This document shows, one piece after another, positions 52,572-60,779 of a DNA stretch of 64,000 bases. The DNA is from Aquimarina sp. BL5. GTDB lineage: Bacteria; Bacteroidota; Bacteroidia; Flavobacteriales; Flavobacteriaceae. The notes beneath the pieces were generated by a model. The model did not search any database. It was not told the DNA's origin and saw only the letters and a program-made list of their open reading frames with translations. Each line of letters begins with the position of its first letter. Positions within the stretch are counted from its first letter, which is position 1. Location of the stretch: contig NZ_CP031963.1 of assembly GCF_003443675.1 (NCBI RefSeq), forward strand, positions 930,001 to 994,000, in the 5' to 3' direction. The position numbers and the translations under genes were made by a program.

Positions 52572-52877
52572 ATGATTACATTAGAAATCGTTCCTTCAAA
52601 TAAAGGATTAGAGTTCTTTTATGAAAAAAATGAAGCAACTTATTGGAATGTTGCTATTGAGTTAGGAGTTCGACTGGCTTTTGAACAACATATATCTGGA
52701 AAAATACATTCTAACTATTCTATATCTGTAAAAGAGTTTAAATGGATGGATGTGGATACGAATTTGATGACTGTTTGTTATGCATCTTGTAGGGCTATTT
52801 ACAGTGCTTTTGACGTAGAAAAGGATTTTGAATTTCCTAAAATAAATAACGAAGGAGAATTTATTTTTAAACAATAA
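52572..52877 (+). CDS. Small protein resembling elongation factor G domain IV
   Basis: The 101-residue protein is not in a family I can name with certainty. The central part (NVAIELGVRLAFEQHISGKIHSNYSISVKEFKWMDVDTNLMTVCYASCRAIYSAFD) follows the spacing of the EF-G domain IV fold: a G-x-x-x-A helix, a G-x-x turn, a strand with V-D-x-x, then an A-x-x-A-x-x-A-F helix. If so, this would be a free-standing copy of a domain normally inside a GTPase. A TATTTTTG box ends one base before its ATG. The comparison is by eye. Confidence 0.6.
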   Translation: MITLEIVPSNKGLEFFYEKNEATYWNVAIELGVRLAFEQHISGKIHSNYSISVKEFKWMDVDTNLMTVCYASCRAIYSAFDVEKDFEFPKINNEGEFIFKQ

Positions 52878-52887
52878 ACAACAATAG

Positions 52888-52907
52888 ATTTCCGCCTACG
52901 CGGAAAT
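52888..52907. repeat. REP-like short palindromic element
   Basis: ATTTCCGC (52888-52895) and GCGGAAAT (52900-52907) flank the loop CTAC, followed by GAC. This GC-richer palindrome resembles short dispersed palindromes found between genes in many Flavobacteriaceae. It has no T-run. Confidence 0.55.
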
Positions 52908-52929
52908 GACATAAATTATAAATTTACTA

Positions 52930-53817
52930 ATGAAAAACATAGCAGTAATTGGAGCTGGAACCATGGGAAATGGTATTGCTCATACTTTTGCACAAAAAGG
53001 TTTTAAAGTTCAATTAATTGATATTTCTCAGCAATCCCTGGACAAAGGATTAGCAACCATCACAAAGAATCTGAACAGGATGATTGCCAAAGAAAAAATT
53101 TCTGAAGCTGATAAAGAAGCAACACTCGGAAATATTTCTACTTACACCAGTATCAAAGAAGGTGTTGAATATGCTGGATTAGTAGTCGAAGCAGCAACCG
53201 AAAATGTTGATTTAAAACTAAAAATATTTAAGGACTTAAGTGAAGCTTGTTCGGAAGATACAATTCTGGCTACAAACACTTCTTCTATCTCTATCACACA
53301 GATCGCCGCAGTTACTAAAAGACCTGATATGGTAATTGGTATGCATTTTATGAACCCAGTTCCTATTATGAAATTAGTAGAGATCATTAGAGGATACAAC
53401 ACATCGGATGAAGTTACTAATACGATCATGGAAATGTCTAAAACTTTAGGAAAAGTTCCTGTGGAAGTAAATGACTATCCTGGATTTGTAGCTAACAGAA
53501 TCCTAATGCCAATGATCAATGAATCTATTGAAACGTTATACAATGGAGTTGCTGGAGTTTCTGAGATTGATACGGTAATGAAACTAGGGATGGCGCATCC
53601 TATGGGACCATTACAATTAGCAGATTTTATTGGATTAGACGTATGTCTTTCCATCCTTAACGTAATGTATGATGGTTTCAAAAATCCTAAATACGCTCCT
53701 TGCCCTCTATTAGTAAACATGGTAATGGCTGGTAAATTAGGTGTAAAAAGTAGTGAAGGTTTTTATGACTATTCAGAAAGCAGAAAAGCTGAGAAAGTAG
53801 CGAAGCAGTTTGTGTAG
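52930..53817 (+). CDS. 3-hydroxybutyryl-CoA dehydrogenase
   Basis: The 295-residue enzyme interconverts 3-hydroxyacyl-CoA and acetoacetyl-CoA with NAD(P). It has the Rossmann motif VIGAGTMGNGIAHTFAQKG (5-23), the catalytic region LATNTSSISITQIA and GMHFMNPVPIMKLVEII (catalytic His in HFMNP), and the C-terminal domain start DYPGFVANRILMPMINE. The full length without a hydratase part matches Hbd/PaaH. It may act in butanoate, phenylacetate or amino-acid catabolism. A REP-like element precedes it and a peptidase gene follows. Confidence 0.94.
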   Translation: MKNIAVIGAGTMGNGIAHTFAQKGFKVQLIDISQQSLDKGLATITKNLNRMIAKEKISEADKEATLGNISTYTSIKEGVEYAGLVVEAATENVDLKLKIFKDLSEACSEDTILATNTSSISITQIAAVTKRPDMVIGMHFMNPVPIMKLVEIIRGYNTSDEVTNTIMEMSKTLGKVPVEVNDYPGFVANRILMPMINESIETLYNGVAGVSEIDTVMKLGMAHPMGPLQLADFIGLDVCLSILNVMYDGFKNPKYAPCPLLVNMVMAGKLGVKSSEGFYDYSESRKAEKVAKQFV

Positions 53818-53853
53818 CGTATTTTTAGTTGTTGGTTGACGTAAATTTACTAT

Positions 53854-54459
53854 ATGAAAGTGTTTCTCTCTATTACAATAATAGTATTATTTTCTCTATT
53901 CTGTAAGCCAGAAGACACACTCTTGTTGAAAAATAAAATTTCAATAGACACCCAAGATAAGTACGCCAAATACAACGCTCTTTTTAACGACTATAACGAG
54001 TTTATTGCCATAGATTTTGACTTTCCGGTAGGCAAACCAAATGGACGTGGTTATTATAACGCTCAAAAGTTTAGAACCAATAATCATTTAGGTGATGACT
54101 GGAACGGTGTTGGTGGTGGTAACTCTGATCTTGGCGATACTATTTATTCAATAGCTAATGGCTATATATATTTTGCCGAAGATATTGGTGGTGGCTGGGG
54201 AAACGTAATACGTATCATTCATCAATATAAAGGTAACTATTATGAATCCTTGTATGCTCATTGTCAAACCATAAAAGTAAAACAAGGAGATTTTGTTAAA
54301 AAAGGAATGTCGATAGCAACTATAGGGAATGCTAATGGTATTTATTTAGCACACTTACATCTAGAGCTTAGAGATAATATCTTTATGGATATTGGTGGCG
54401 GATATTCAGAAAACAGAGAGGGATATTTAGATCCTACAGAATTTATAAATGAGAATTAA
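53854..54459 (+). CDS. M23-family metallopeptidase
   Basis: The 201-residue protein has a signal-like N-terminus (FLSITIIVLFSLFC). The LytM/M23 core follows with the zinc motifs NNHLGDDW (~75-82, H-x-x-x-D form) and AHLHLEL (~175-181, HxH), plus DTIYSIANGYIYFAEDIGGGWGNVIRI between. It should cut peptide cross-links in peptidoglycan or act as an amidase regulator. Both zinc motifs are intact. The last base overlaps the first base of the DUF1015 gene (TAATG), so translation is coupled. Confidence 0.9.
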   Translation: MKVFLSITIIVLFSLFCKPEDTLLLKNKISIDTQDKYAKYNALFNDYNEFIAIDFDFPVGKPNGRGYYNAQKFRTNNHLGDDWNGVGGGNSDLGDTIYSIANGYIYFAEDIGGGWGNVIRIIHQYKGNYYESLYAHCQTIKVKQGDFVKKGMSIATIGNANGIYLAHLHLELRDNIFMDIGGGYSENREGYLDPTEFINEN

Positions 54460-55697
54460 TGGCTAAAATAAATCCATTCAGAGCGGTTCGTCCTACAAGA
54501 GATAAAGTAAGCTTAATCGCTTCACGTTCCTATCAAAGTTATACTCCTGTAGAAAGAGATTCTAGAATGGATTATAACCCCTACTCTTTTTTGCACATTG
54601 TCAATCCAGGTTATAAGTATCACAAAGAAATTTCGGGAGAAGAGCGTTATAAATTGGTTCGCAATCGATATTTAGAATTTAAAGAGGATGAGATTTTTAT
54701 GCAAGATGAAACTCCCTGTTTCTATATATACAAGATTGTGAATCGTGAAAAAGAATCCTTCTCTGGTATTATTGCAGCCGCAAGTGCAGAAGATTATGAA
54801 AATGATATCATCAAAAAACATGAAGATACTTTAGCAGATCGAGAGACCACTTTCAAACAATACCTAAAAACGGTAGGATTCAATGCAGAACCTGTACTTC
54901 TTACCTATCCAGATAATGATACAATTGCACAAATAATTAAAAAAATTGCTCAAGAAAGAGCTGAATATGAATTTACAACTACCTATCGTGACACACATTA
55001 TGTATGGAAAGTGGATGATAAAGAAAGTATTGAAAAAATTCAATCAGCTTTTGATACGATGAAAACTATTTATATCGCAGATGGACATCATAGATCTGCC
55101 TCTTCTTATTTATTAGCAAAGGATCTAGCATCTGACAATTCAGAACATCAAGGAACAGAACCCTATAACTTTTTTATGAGTTATCTGATCCCTGAATCTG
55201 ACCTTAGAATTTACGAATTTAATAGATTAATTAAAGATCTTAATGGCTTATCCAAAGAAGAGTTTTTAATCCAGTTAGATGAATGGTTTAGAATAGAAAA
55301 TCGAGGAATCGAAGTGTACAAACCCTCACAACCACATCATTTCAGCATGTATCTGGATGGTGAGTTTTACTCTTTATACCTTAGAAAAACAATCTATGAA
55401 TTTACAGATGCCTTAGAAGAATTAGATGCACAAATTCTATTTAAAACTGTATTAGACCCTATTCTTGGCATCAAAGATCTTAGAACCGACAATCGAATTG
55501 AATATTCTCATGGGAAGAATGATATTGTGTACGTAAAAAGTAAAATTGATCAAGGAGAATTCCAAGTTGGTTTCGGATTATTTCCCGCAGCCGTAGAGCA
55601 AATCAAAAAAATAGCCGATGAAGGATTAAAGATGCCTCCTAAAAGTACTTATATAGAACCAAAATTAAGAAGTGGTATTACCATTTATGAATTTTGA
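54459..55697 (+). CDS. DUF1015 family protein
   Basis: The 412-residue protein starts with INPFRAVRPTRDKVSLIASRSY and contains the family hallmark TIYIADGHHRSASSYLLAKD (~205-222) and YDxLADRETT-type KHEDTLADRETTFKQYL (~122-138). Other conserved parts are NPYSFLHIVNPG and DALEELDAQILFKTVLDPILGI. The family is widespread in bacteria, and related proteins sit beside serine-synthesis genes in many Bacteroidota; its reaction is not established here. Its start overlaps the M23 gene by one base, so the pair is coupled. Confidence 0.9.
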   Translation: MAKINPFRAVRPTRDKVSLIASRSYQSYTPVERDSRMDYNPYSFLHIVNPGYKYHKEISGEERYKLVRNRYLEFKEDEIFMQDETPCFYIYKIVNREKESFSGIIAAASAEDYENDIIKKHEDTLADRETTFKQYLKTVGFNAEPVLLTYPDNDTIAQIIKKIAQERAEYEFTTTYRDTHYVWKVDDKESIEKIQSAFDTMKTIYIADGHHRSASSYLLAKDLASDNSEHQGTEPYNFFMSYLIPESDLRIYEFNRLIKDLNGLSKEEFLIQLDEWFRIENRGIEVYKPSQPHHFSMYLDGEFYSLYLRKTIYEFTDALEELDAQILFKTVLDPILGIKDLRTDNRIEYSHGKNDIVYVKSKIDQGEFQVGFGLFPAAVEQIKKIADEGLKMPPKSTYIEPKLRSGITIYEF

Positions 55698-55759
55698 AAT
55701 TAAATTATAATTAATACTTTCTAAAACTTATATTACAATTCAGTTTTTGTAAATTTAGG

Positions 55760-55767
55760 TATCTTTG
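55760..55767 (+). promoter_or_regulatory. Putative -7 box of yggS promoter
   Basis: TATCTTTG matches TAnnTTTG exactly and ends only 6 bases before the ATG at 55774. Transcription would therefore begin at or next to the start codon. Confidence 0.5.
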
Positions 55768-55773
55768 CCCCTT

Positions 55774-56439
55774 ATGAATTCTATCAAGGAAAACCTAAAA
55801 CACATACGCAAAACAATTCCTGAAGAGGTAACTCTCGTAGCTGTATCTAAAACGAAGCCTATTTCTGATATACTGGAAGCTTATCAATCCGGACAAAGAA
55901 TTTTTGGAGAAAATAAGATTCAGGAAATGACTAATAAATGGGAAGAAATGCCTAAAGATATTTCCTGGCATATGATCGGTCATGTACAAACTAATAAAGT
56001 AAAATTCATGGCACCGTATGTAGATACTATTCACGCTGTTGATAGTTTTAAGCTTTTAAAAGAAATCAATAAACAAGCTGTTAAAAATGATAGGACAATC
56101 AATTGTTTATTACAGATCAAAATAGCTCAGGAAGAAAGTAAATTTGGACTCGATATTTCTGAAGCCGAAAGTTTATTAAACTCTCAAGAGGTTAAATCGC
56201 TTGCTAACATTAATATTACAGGCTTAATGGGAATGGCTACTTTTACTGATAATAAAGAACAAATCAAAAACGAATTTAACAACATACAATCCTTTTTTGA
56301 AAAACTTAAAACTGATCATCCTACATTAAAAACACTATCAATTGGAATGAGTGGAGACTACCAACTTGCAATAGAATGTGGTAGTACTATGGTACGAATA
56401 GGAAGTTCTATTTTTGGTGCAAGAAATTATAGTCATTAA
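55774..56439 (+). CDS. YggS-family PLP homeostasis protein
   Basis: The YggS/PROSC protein binds pyridoxal phosphate without known enzymatic activity and balances vitamin B6 and amino-acid pools. From ATG 55774 it is 221 residues. The PLP Lys26 lies in LVAVSKTKP, and the barrel shows IFGENKIQEM, WHMIGHVQTNKVKFM, IKIAQEESKFG, GLMGMATF and SIGMSGDYQLAIECGSTMVRIGSSIFGAR, all typical. An upstream TTG in frame adds only three residues and overlaps the promoter. A TAnnTTTG box stands directly before the ATG. Confidence 0.95.
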   Translation: MNSIKENLKHIRKTIPEEVTLVAVSKTKPISDILEAYQSGQRIFGENKIQEMTNKWEEMPKDISWHMIGHVQTNKVKFMAPYVDTIHAVDSFKLLKEINKQAVKNDRTINCLLQIKIAQEESKFGLDISEAESLLNSQEVKSLANINITGLMGMATFTDNKEQIKNEFNNIQSFFEKLKTDHPTLKTLSIGMSGDYQLAIECGSTMVRIGSSIFGARNYSH

Positions 56440-56499
56440 AAAATGTTACTTTAGGTCGAGAAATAAACTAATACATAAAGACTACCCCACCAGAAAAGA

Positions 56500-57891
56500 A
56501 TGATGTACGCAATTTTAGATATAGAAACTACAGGAGGAAAATATAATGAAGAAGGAATCACAGAAATTGCGATCTACAAATTTGACGGTCATAAAGTAGT
56601 TGATCAATTTATTAGTTTGATTAATCCAGAAAAGCCAATACAGCCATTTGTTGTTAACTTAACAGGGATAAATAATAAAATGCTTCGTAACGCTCCTAAA
56701 TTTTACGAAGTAGCTAAAAGGATTGTTGAAATCACTACAGATTGTATTATCGTGGCGCATAATGCATCTTTCGACTATAGAATCTTAAGAACCGAATTTG
56801 ATAGACTAGGTTTTGATTTTGAACGCCAGTCACTCTGTACGGTAGAACTTTCTCAAAAACTGATTCCAGATCAAAAATCCTATAGTCTCGGAAAACTAGT
56901 TCGTAGTTTAGGAATTGCTATTTCGGATAGACATAGAGCTACAGGAGATGCGCAGGCCACTGTAAAACTCTTTAAACTATTATTATCTAAGGATGTAGAA
57001 AAAAATATTCTTAAAGAAACTGTCCGCTTGGATACTAAGAAAAAAGTAGACGACAAACTACTTAAACTTATCGAAAATGTTCCATCAACAACAGGTGTCT
57101 ATTATATGCATCGAGAAGATGGTACCATTATATATATTGGAAAAAGTAAAAACATTAAAAAACGAGTTACTCAGCATTTCACTAACGATAACAGAAAATC
57201 AAAAAATATTCAGGAAGAAGTAGCAAATGTAACTTACGAGATTACTGGAAGTGAACTATTAGCGCTGTTAAAAGAAAATGAAGAGATAAAACTTAATAGA
57301 CCCAAATATAACCGATCACTTAAAAGAACCAAATTTGATCAGGCTTTGTATCAATTTACTGACACTAATGGTTATGTAAATCTACAAGTTAACAAAATCG
57401 ATGGACGTAAACCCAGTATTACAACATTTACGAATAGACAGCAGGCTAAATCTTTAATGTATCGATGGACCGAAGAATATAATCTATGTCTAAAGTTAAT
57501 GGGCTTAGATAAAGGAAAAGAAAATTGTTTTAATCATACCATTAAACAATGTAATGGTGCGTGTATTCAAGACGAATCTATTGTAGAATATAATAAACGT
57601 GTACAAGAACTTATTTCTGATCATTCCTTTGAGAATAAGGACATGATCGTGATTGATCGTGGTCGTGATATTGATGAACAAAGTGTAATACTAATAGAAG
57701 ATGGTGAATTTAAAGGAATTGGATATTTTAATCTTAACCATCAGATTAATAATATTGACATCTTAAGATCTATTATTACTCCTATGGGTCACAATCCTAA
57801 TGCTCAACATATTATTCAAAGTTACGTAAGACAGCATAAAAAGCTAAAGGTAGTTTCATTAGATAAAATTAAAATAGATCCAAAGCAGTAA
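56500..57891 (+). CDS. DEDDh exonuclease fused to UvrC-like GIY-YIG nuclease (DnaQ-Cho type)
   Basis: The 463-residue protein joins two nucleases. Residues 1-165 form an epsilon-type 3'-5' exonuclease: YAILDIETTGG (Asp7, Glu9), IVAHNASFDYRIL and the closing H-x-x-x-x-D in DRHRATGDAQA. Residues ~195-290 form a GIY-YIG domain: TGVYYMHREDGTIIYIGKSKNIKKRVTQHF, with ELLALLKENEEIKLNRPKYN carrying the catalytic-region Glu and the UvrC-type N-x-P. The C-terminal ~170 residues match Cho/UvrC-associated regions. It likely incises or trims damaged DNA. ATG at 56503 is equally possible. Confidence 0.9.
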   Translation: MMYAILDIETTGGKYNEEGITEIAIYKFDGHKVVDQFISLINPEKPIQPFVVNLTGINNKMLRNAPKFYEVAKRIVEITTDCIIVAHNASFDYRILRTEFDRLGFDFERQSLCTVELSQKLIPDQKSYSLGKLVRSLGIAISDRHRATGDAQATVKLFKLLLSKDVEKNILKETVRLDTKKKVDDKLLKLIENVPSTTGVYYMHREDGTIIYIGKSKNIKKRVTQHFTNDNRKSKNIQEEVANVTYEITGSELLALLKENEEIKLNRPKYNRSLKRTKFDQALYQFTDTNGYVNLQVNKIDGRKPSITTFTNRQQAKSLMYRWTEEYNLCLKLMGLDKGKENCFNHTIKQCNGACIQDESIVEYNKRVQELISDHSFENKDMIVIDRGRDIDEQSVILIEDGEFKGIGYFNLNHQINNIDILRSIITPMGHNPNAQHIIQSYVRQHKKLKVVSLDKIKIDPKQ

Positions 57892-57940
57892 CATTTCTCT
57901 CTTAAAAGCTACTAAATATTATATACCAAAAATACAATTA

Positions 57941-59911
57941 ATGCATAAGTACTTTTTATCAATTTTGTTTCTCTCCATCTCCTTTTTAAGCTTCTCTCAG
58001 GAAAACTATAACTACAAAAGCTTGGTAGTAAGTCAAGCTGATTTAAAAGGAACTCGCTACGAAAAAGACACCACAGCGAATGCTTTTTATATATATGAAA
58101 AAGGGTTTAGTAGAATAGAAAATGGTGGGAACTATAATTTATTAACTGATTATAGTGGGAAAATTAAAATTCTTAATAAAGAAGGGTTCGAGAAGAGTAC
58201 AATAGAAGTGCTTTTATATAGGAATAAGAGTAAGAAAGAAATCTTTAGAAATCTTATTGCATTTACTCATAATCTAGAAAATGGTAAAATCGTAAAAACG
58301 AAACTAGAAGAAGACAAAGTATATAGAGAAAAATATAATGAGCGTTATACGTTAGTGAAATTCACTTTTCCTAATGTGAAACCAGGTTCTGTTATTACGT
58401 ATTCTTATCAAACAGAATCTCCTTTTATTTTTAATTTCAATGGGTGGGATTTTCAGGATGACATCCCTAAAATGTATAGCGAATGTATTGCAGATCTTCC
58501 GGGAAATTACGTCTACAACATTAGATTAGTCGGTCCACTAAAACTAGATGCAGAAGACAGTTCTATAAAAAAGGAATGTATTGAACTAAGCAATACCGCT
58601 ACAGCAGATTGCTCTCATAATCAATATATTATGAAGAATATTCCTGCCTTTAAAAAGGAGAAATATATGACTGCCAAAAAGAATTACTTTTCTCGCATAG
58701 AATATGAACTTAAAGAATATAAAGGTTTTGATGGAGTTAATAAAAAATATACTGAAACTTGGAAAAATGTAGACAAAGAGCTAAGAACCGAAAAAACAAT
58801 AGGAATACAACTTAAAAAAGTAAATGCCACTAAAAATGTACTCCCCGAAACTATAAAAGCCATGCCAATTGGCTTAGAAAAAGCCAGGGCTATTTATAAA
58901 CACATTACCGATAACTATACCTGGAATGACAAATATCGTATTTTCAGAGATGTTGAAATAAAAGAAATACTAAAATCTAAAGTTGGAAATGTAGCAGAAA
59001 TGAACATCTTGTTACATAACGTATACAAGGAACAAGGTTTTAGTGTGAAACCAGTTTTATTATCAACCAGAAGTAACGGATATGCTACCAAAATTCATCC
59101 AGTACTTACCGATTTTAATTACTTAATTATTCAATTAACAATCGATCAGGAAACTCATTTACTAGATGCGACAGAAAAAACCTTAGCATTTGGTCAAATT
59201 CCTTTTAGATGTTTAAATCAATATGCTAGACTTTTAGATTTCAAAAAAGGAAGCTCATGGATAGATATAAAACCCAAAGGTCGTTCATCTCATTATTACA
59301 GAGAAAGACTCACATTGACTAATGAGTCGAAATTAAAAGGTGAAGCAAAATATACGTATAACGGATATCACGCAAATTCTAAAAGAAGAGCATTTGATAA
59401 AGTACCTAAAGAAAAATACTTGGATAAGATTCTAAACGATGATGAAAATCTTATGGTATCAGAAGCATCATTACAAAACGAGGATGATTTAGAAAAACCG
59501 TTCATTGAGGAAGTTAATTTTACCAAATCGATAGAACAGATTGAAGATATCATTTATCTAAAACCATTTACGAAATCATTTTTTAAAGAAAACCCTTTTA
59601 AACTAAATGATAGAACCTATCCTGTTGACTTCGGATATAAAGATTCTTATTCCTATATGGTTCAAATTGAAATTCCTGATAACTATCAGTTTCTAGATAT
59701 TCCCAAAAATCAAAATTATGTACTTCAAGGAAAATCAGGAAAACTAAGTTTAAACTTTAAATTACTAGGTAACAAGCTGCAGATTAATCATATCATTTCA
59801 TTTTTATCTTCTTATTACCCTGTGGACTACTATGGTTCTTTGAAAGAATTCTTCAATTTAATAGTAGATATGGAAAATAACACTGTAATCACGATAAAAA
59901 AAACTAGCTAA
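57941..59911 (+). CDS. DUF3857/transglutaminase-fold protein, secreted
   Basis: The 656-residue protein has a signal peptide (LSISFLSFSQ). A DUF3857 domain occupies about 45-245 (YNERYTLVKFTFPNVKPGSVITYSYQTESPF). A transglutaminase-like region at about 305-420 is recognised by ARAIYKHITDNYTWN, VGNVAEMNILLHNVYKEQGFSVKPVLLSTRSNG and HLLDATEK. A C-terminal beta region ends the chain. The catalytic Cys of the fold is replaced: VGNVAEMN stands where active members have G-x-C-x-x. It is therefore probably a non-catalytic peptide- or sugar-binding scaffold in the periplasm. The gene stands alone. Confidence 0.85.
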   Translation: MHKYFLSILFLSISFLSFSQENYNYKSLVVSQADLKGTRYEKDTTANAFYIYEKGFSRIENGGNYNLLTDYSGKIKILNKEGFEKSTIEVLLYRNKSKKEIFRNLIAFTHNLENGKIVKTKLEEDKVYREKYNERYTLVKFTFPNVKPGSVITYSYQTESPFIFNFNGWDFQDDIPKMYSECIADLPGNYVYNIRLVGPLKLDAEDSSIKKECIELSNTATADCSHNQYIMKNIPAFKKEKYMTAKKNYFSRIEYELKEYKGFDGVNKKYTETWKNVDKELRTEKTIGIQLKKVNATKNVLPETIKAMPIGLEKARAIYKHITDNYTWNDKYRIFRDVEIKEILKSKVGNVAEMNILLHNVYKEQGFSVKPVLLSTRSNGYATKIHPVLTDFNYLIIQLTIDQETHLLDATEKTLAFGQIPFRCLNQYARLLDFKKGSSWIDIKPKGRSSHYYRERLTLTNESKLKGEAKYTYNGYHANSKRRAFDKVPKEKYLDKILNDDENLMVSEASLQNEDDLEKPFIEEVNFTKSIEQIEDIIYLKPFTKSFFKENPFKLNDRTYPVDFGYKDSYSYMVQIEIPDNYQFLDIPKNQNYVLQGKSGKLSLNFKLLGNKLQINHIISFLSSYYPVDYYGSLKEFFNLIVDMENNTVITIKKTS

Positions 59912-59960
59912 TTTTTTAGTATTTTCGTTGAAATAATAAATTTTGAATCAGAAGCTACAG

Positions 59961-60779
59961 ATGAGAAACTGGAAAGACAGGCTGCACGAAGTTATTTATG
60001 AAGCCGACACACCATTAGGTAAAATTTTTGATGTGGTTCTTTTAATGCTTATTCTACTGAGTATCATTTTTGTAATGATAGAAAGTGTAAAAGGTCTTCC
60101 CGAAAAGACTTATGATTTTCTATACTATGCAGAATGGGTTATTACTATATTTTTTTCATTCGAATATATAGCTAGAATCATATCAATAAAAAGGCCTTCT
60201 AAATATATATTTAGTTTCTATGGAATTATTGATCTCTTATCGACCATACCTCTTTACCTTTCATTTTTTATTGTTGGATCCAGTGCCCTTTTGACAGTAA
60301 GAGCGTTAAGATTACTTAGAATATTCAGAATATTAAAAATTTCTAGATACTTAGGTGCTTCAAATAATTTAGCAAAAGCAATTAGAGACAGTAGAGCTAA
60401 GATCTTAGTTTTTTTATTCGCTGTGGTCGTTGTTTGTATTATCGCAGGCACACTAATGTATATTATAGAAGGAGAAGAAAGTGGTTTTAAAAGCATCCCT
60501 ATAAGTGTTTATTGGTGCATTGTAACACTAACTACTGTAGGTTATGGAGATATTGCACCTGTTACTCCCGTTGGTCAATTACTCGCTGCTCTTATTATGA
60601 TTATGGGATATGGAATTATTGCGGTACCAACAGGAATAGTAAGTGCAGAATATGCTGCAGGACAAAAGGCAACAATCGTTAATATTAACTCTCAAGTTTG
60701 TTCTAGTTGTAACGCTAGTAAACATCAAGATGGAGCTAAATATTGTCATAATTGCGGACATACTTTATTTAATGACTAA
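59961..60779 (+). CDS. Voltage-gated-type potassium channel with zinc-ribbon tail
   Basis: I choose ATG 59961 over an upstream TTG. The 272-residue protein has six spans: S1-S3, an Arg-rich S4 (LTVRALRLLRIFRILKISRYLG, ~111-132), S5, and a pore loop with the selectivity filter TTVGYGD (~193-199), then S6. The basic S4 residues make it a Kv-type ion channel. The last ~30 residues contain two CxxC pairs (VCSSC and YCHNC) that form a zinc ribbon in the cytoplasm, likely for tetramer assembly or regulation. Its stop overlaps the miaA start by 8 bases. Confidence 0.9.
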   Translation: MRNWKDRLHEVIYEADTPLGKIFDVVLLMLILLSIIFVMIESVKGLPEKTYDFLYYAEWVITIFFSFEYIARIISIKRPSKYIFSFYGIIDLLSTIPLYLSFFIVGSSALLTVRALRLLRIFRILKISRYLGASNNLAKAIRDSRAKILVFLFAVVVVCIIAGTLMYIIEGEESGFKSIPISVYWCIVTLTTVGYGDIAPVTPVGQLLAALIMIMGYGIIAVPTGIVSAEYAAGQKATIVNINSQVCSSCNASKHQDGAKYCHNCGHTLFND

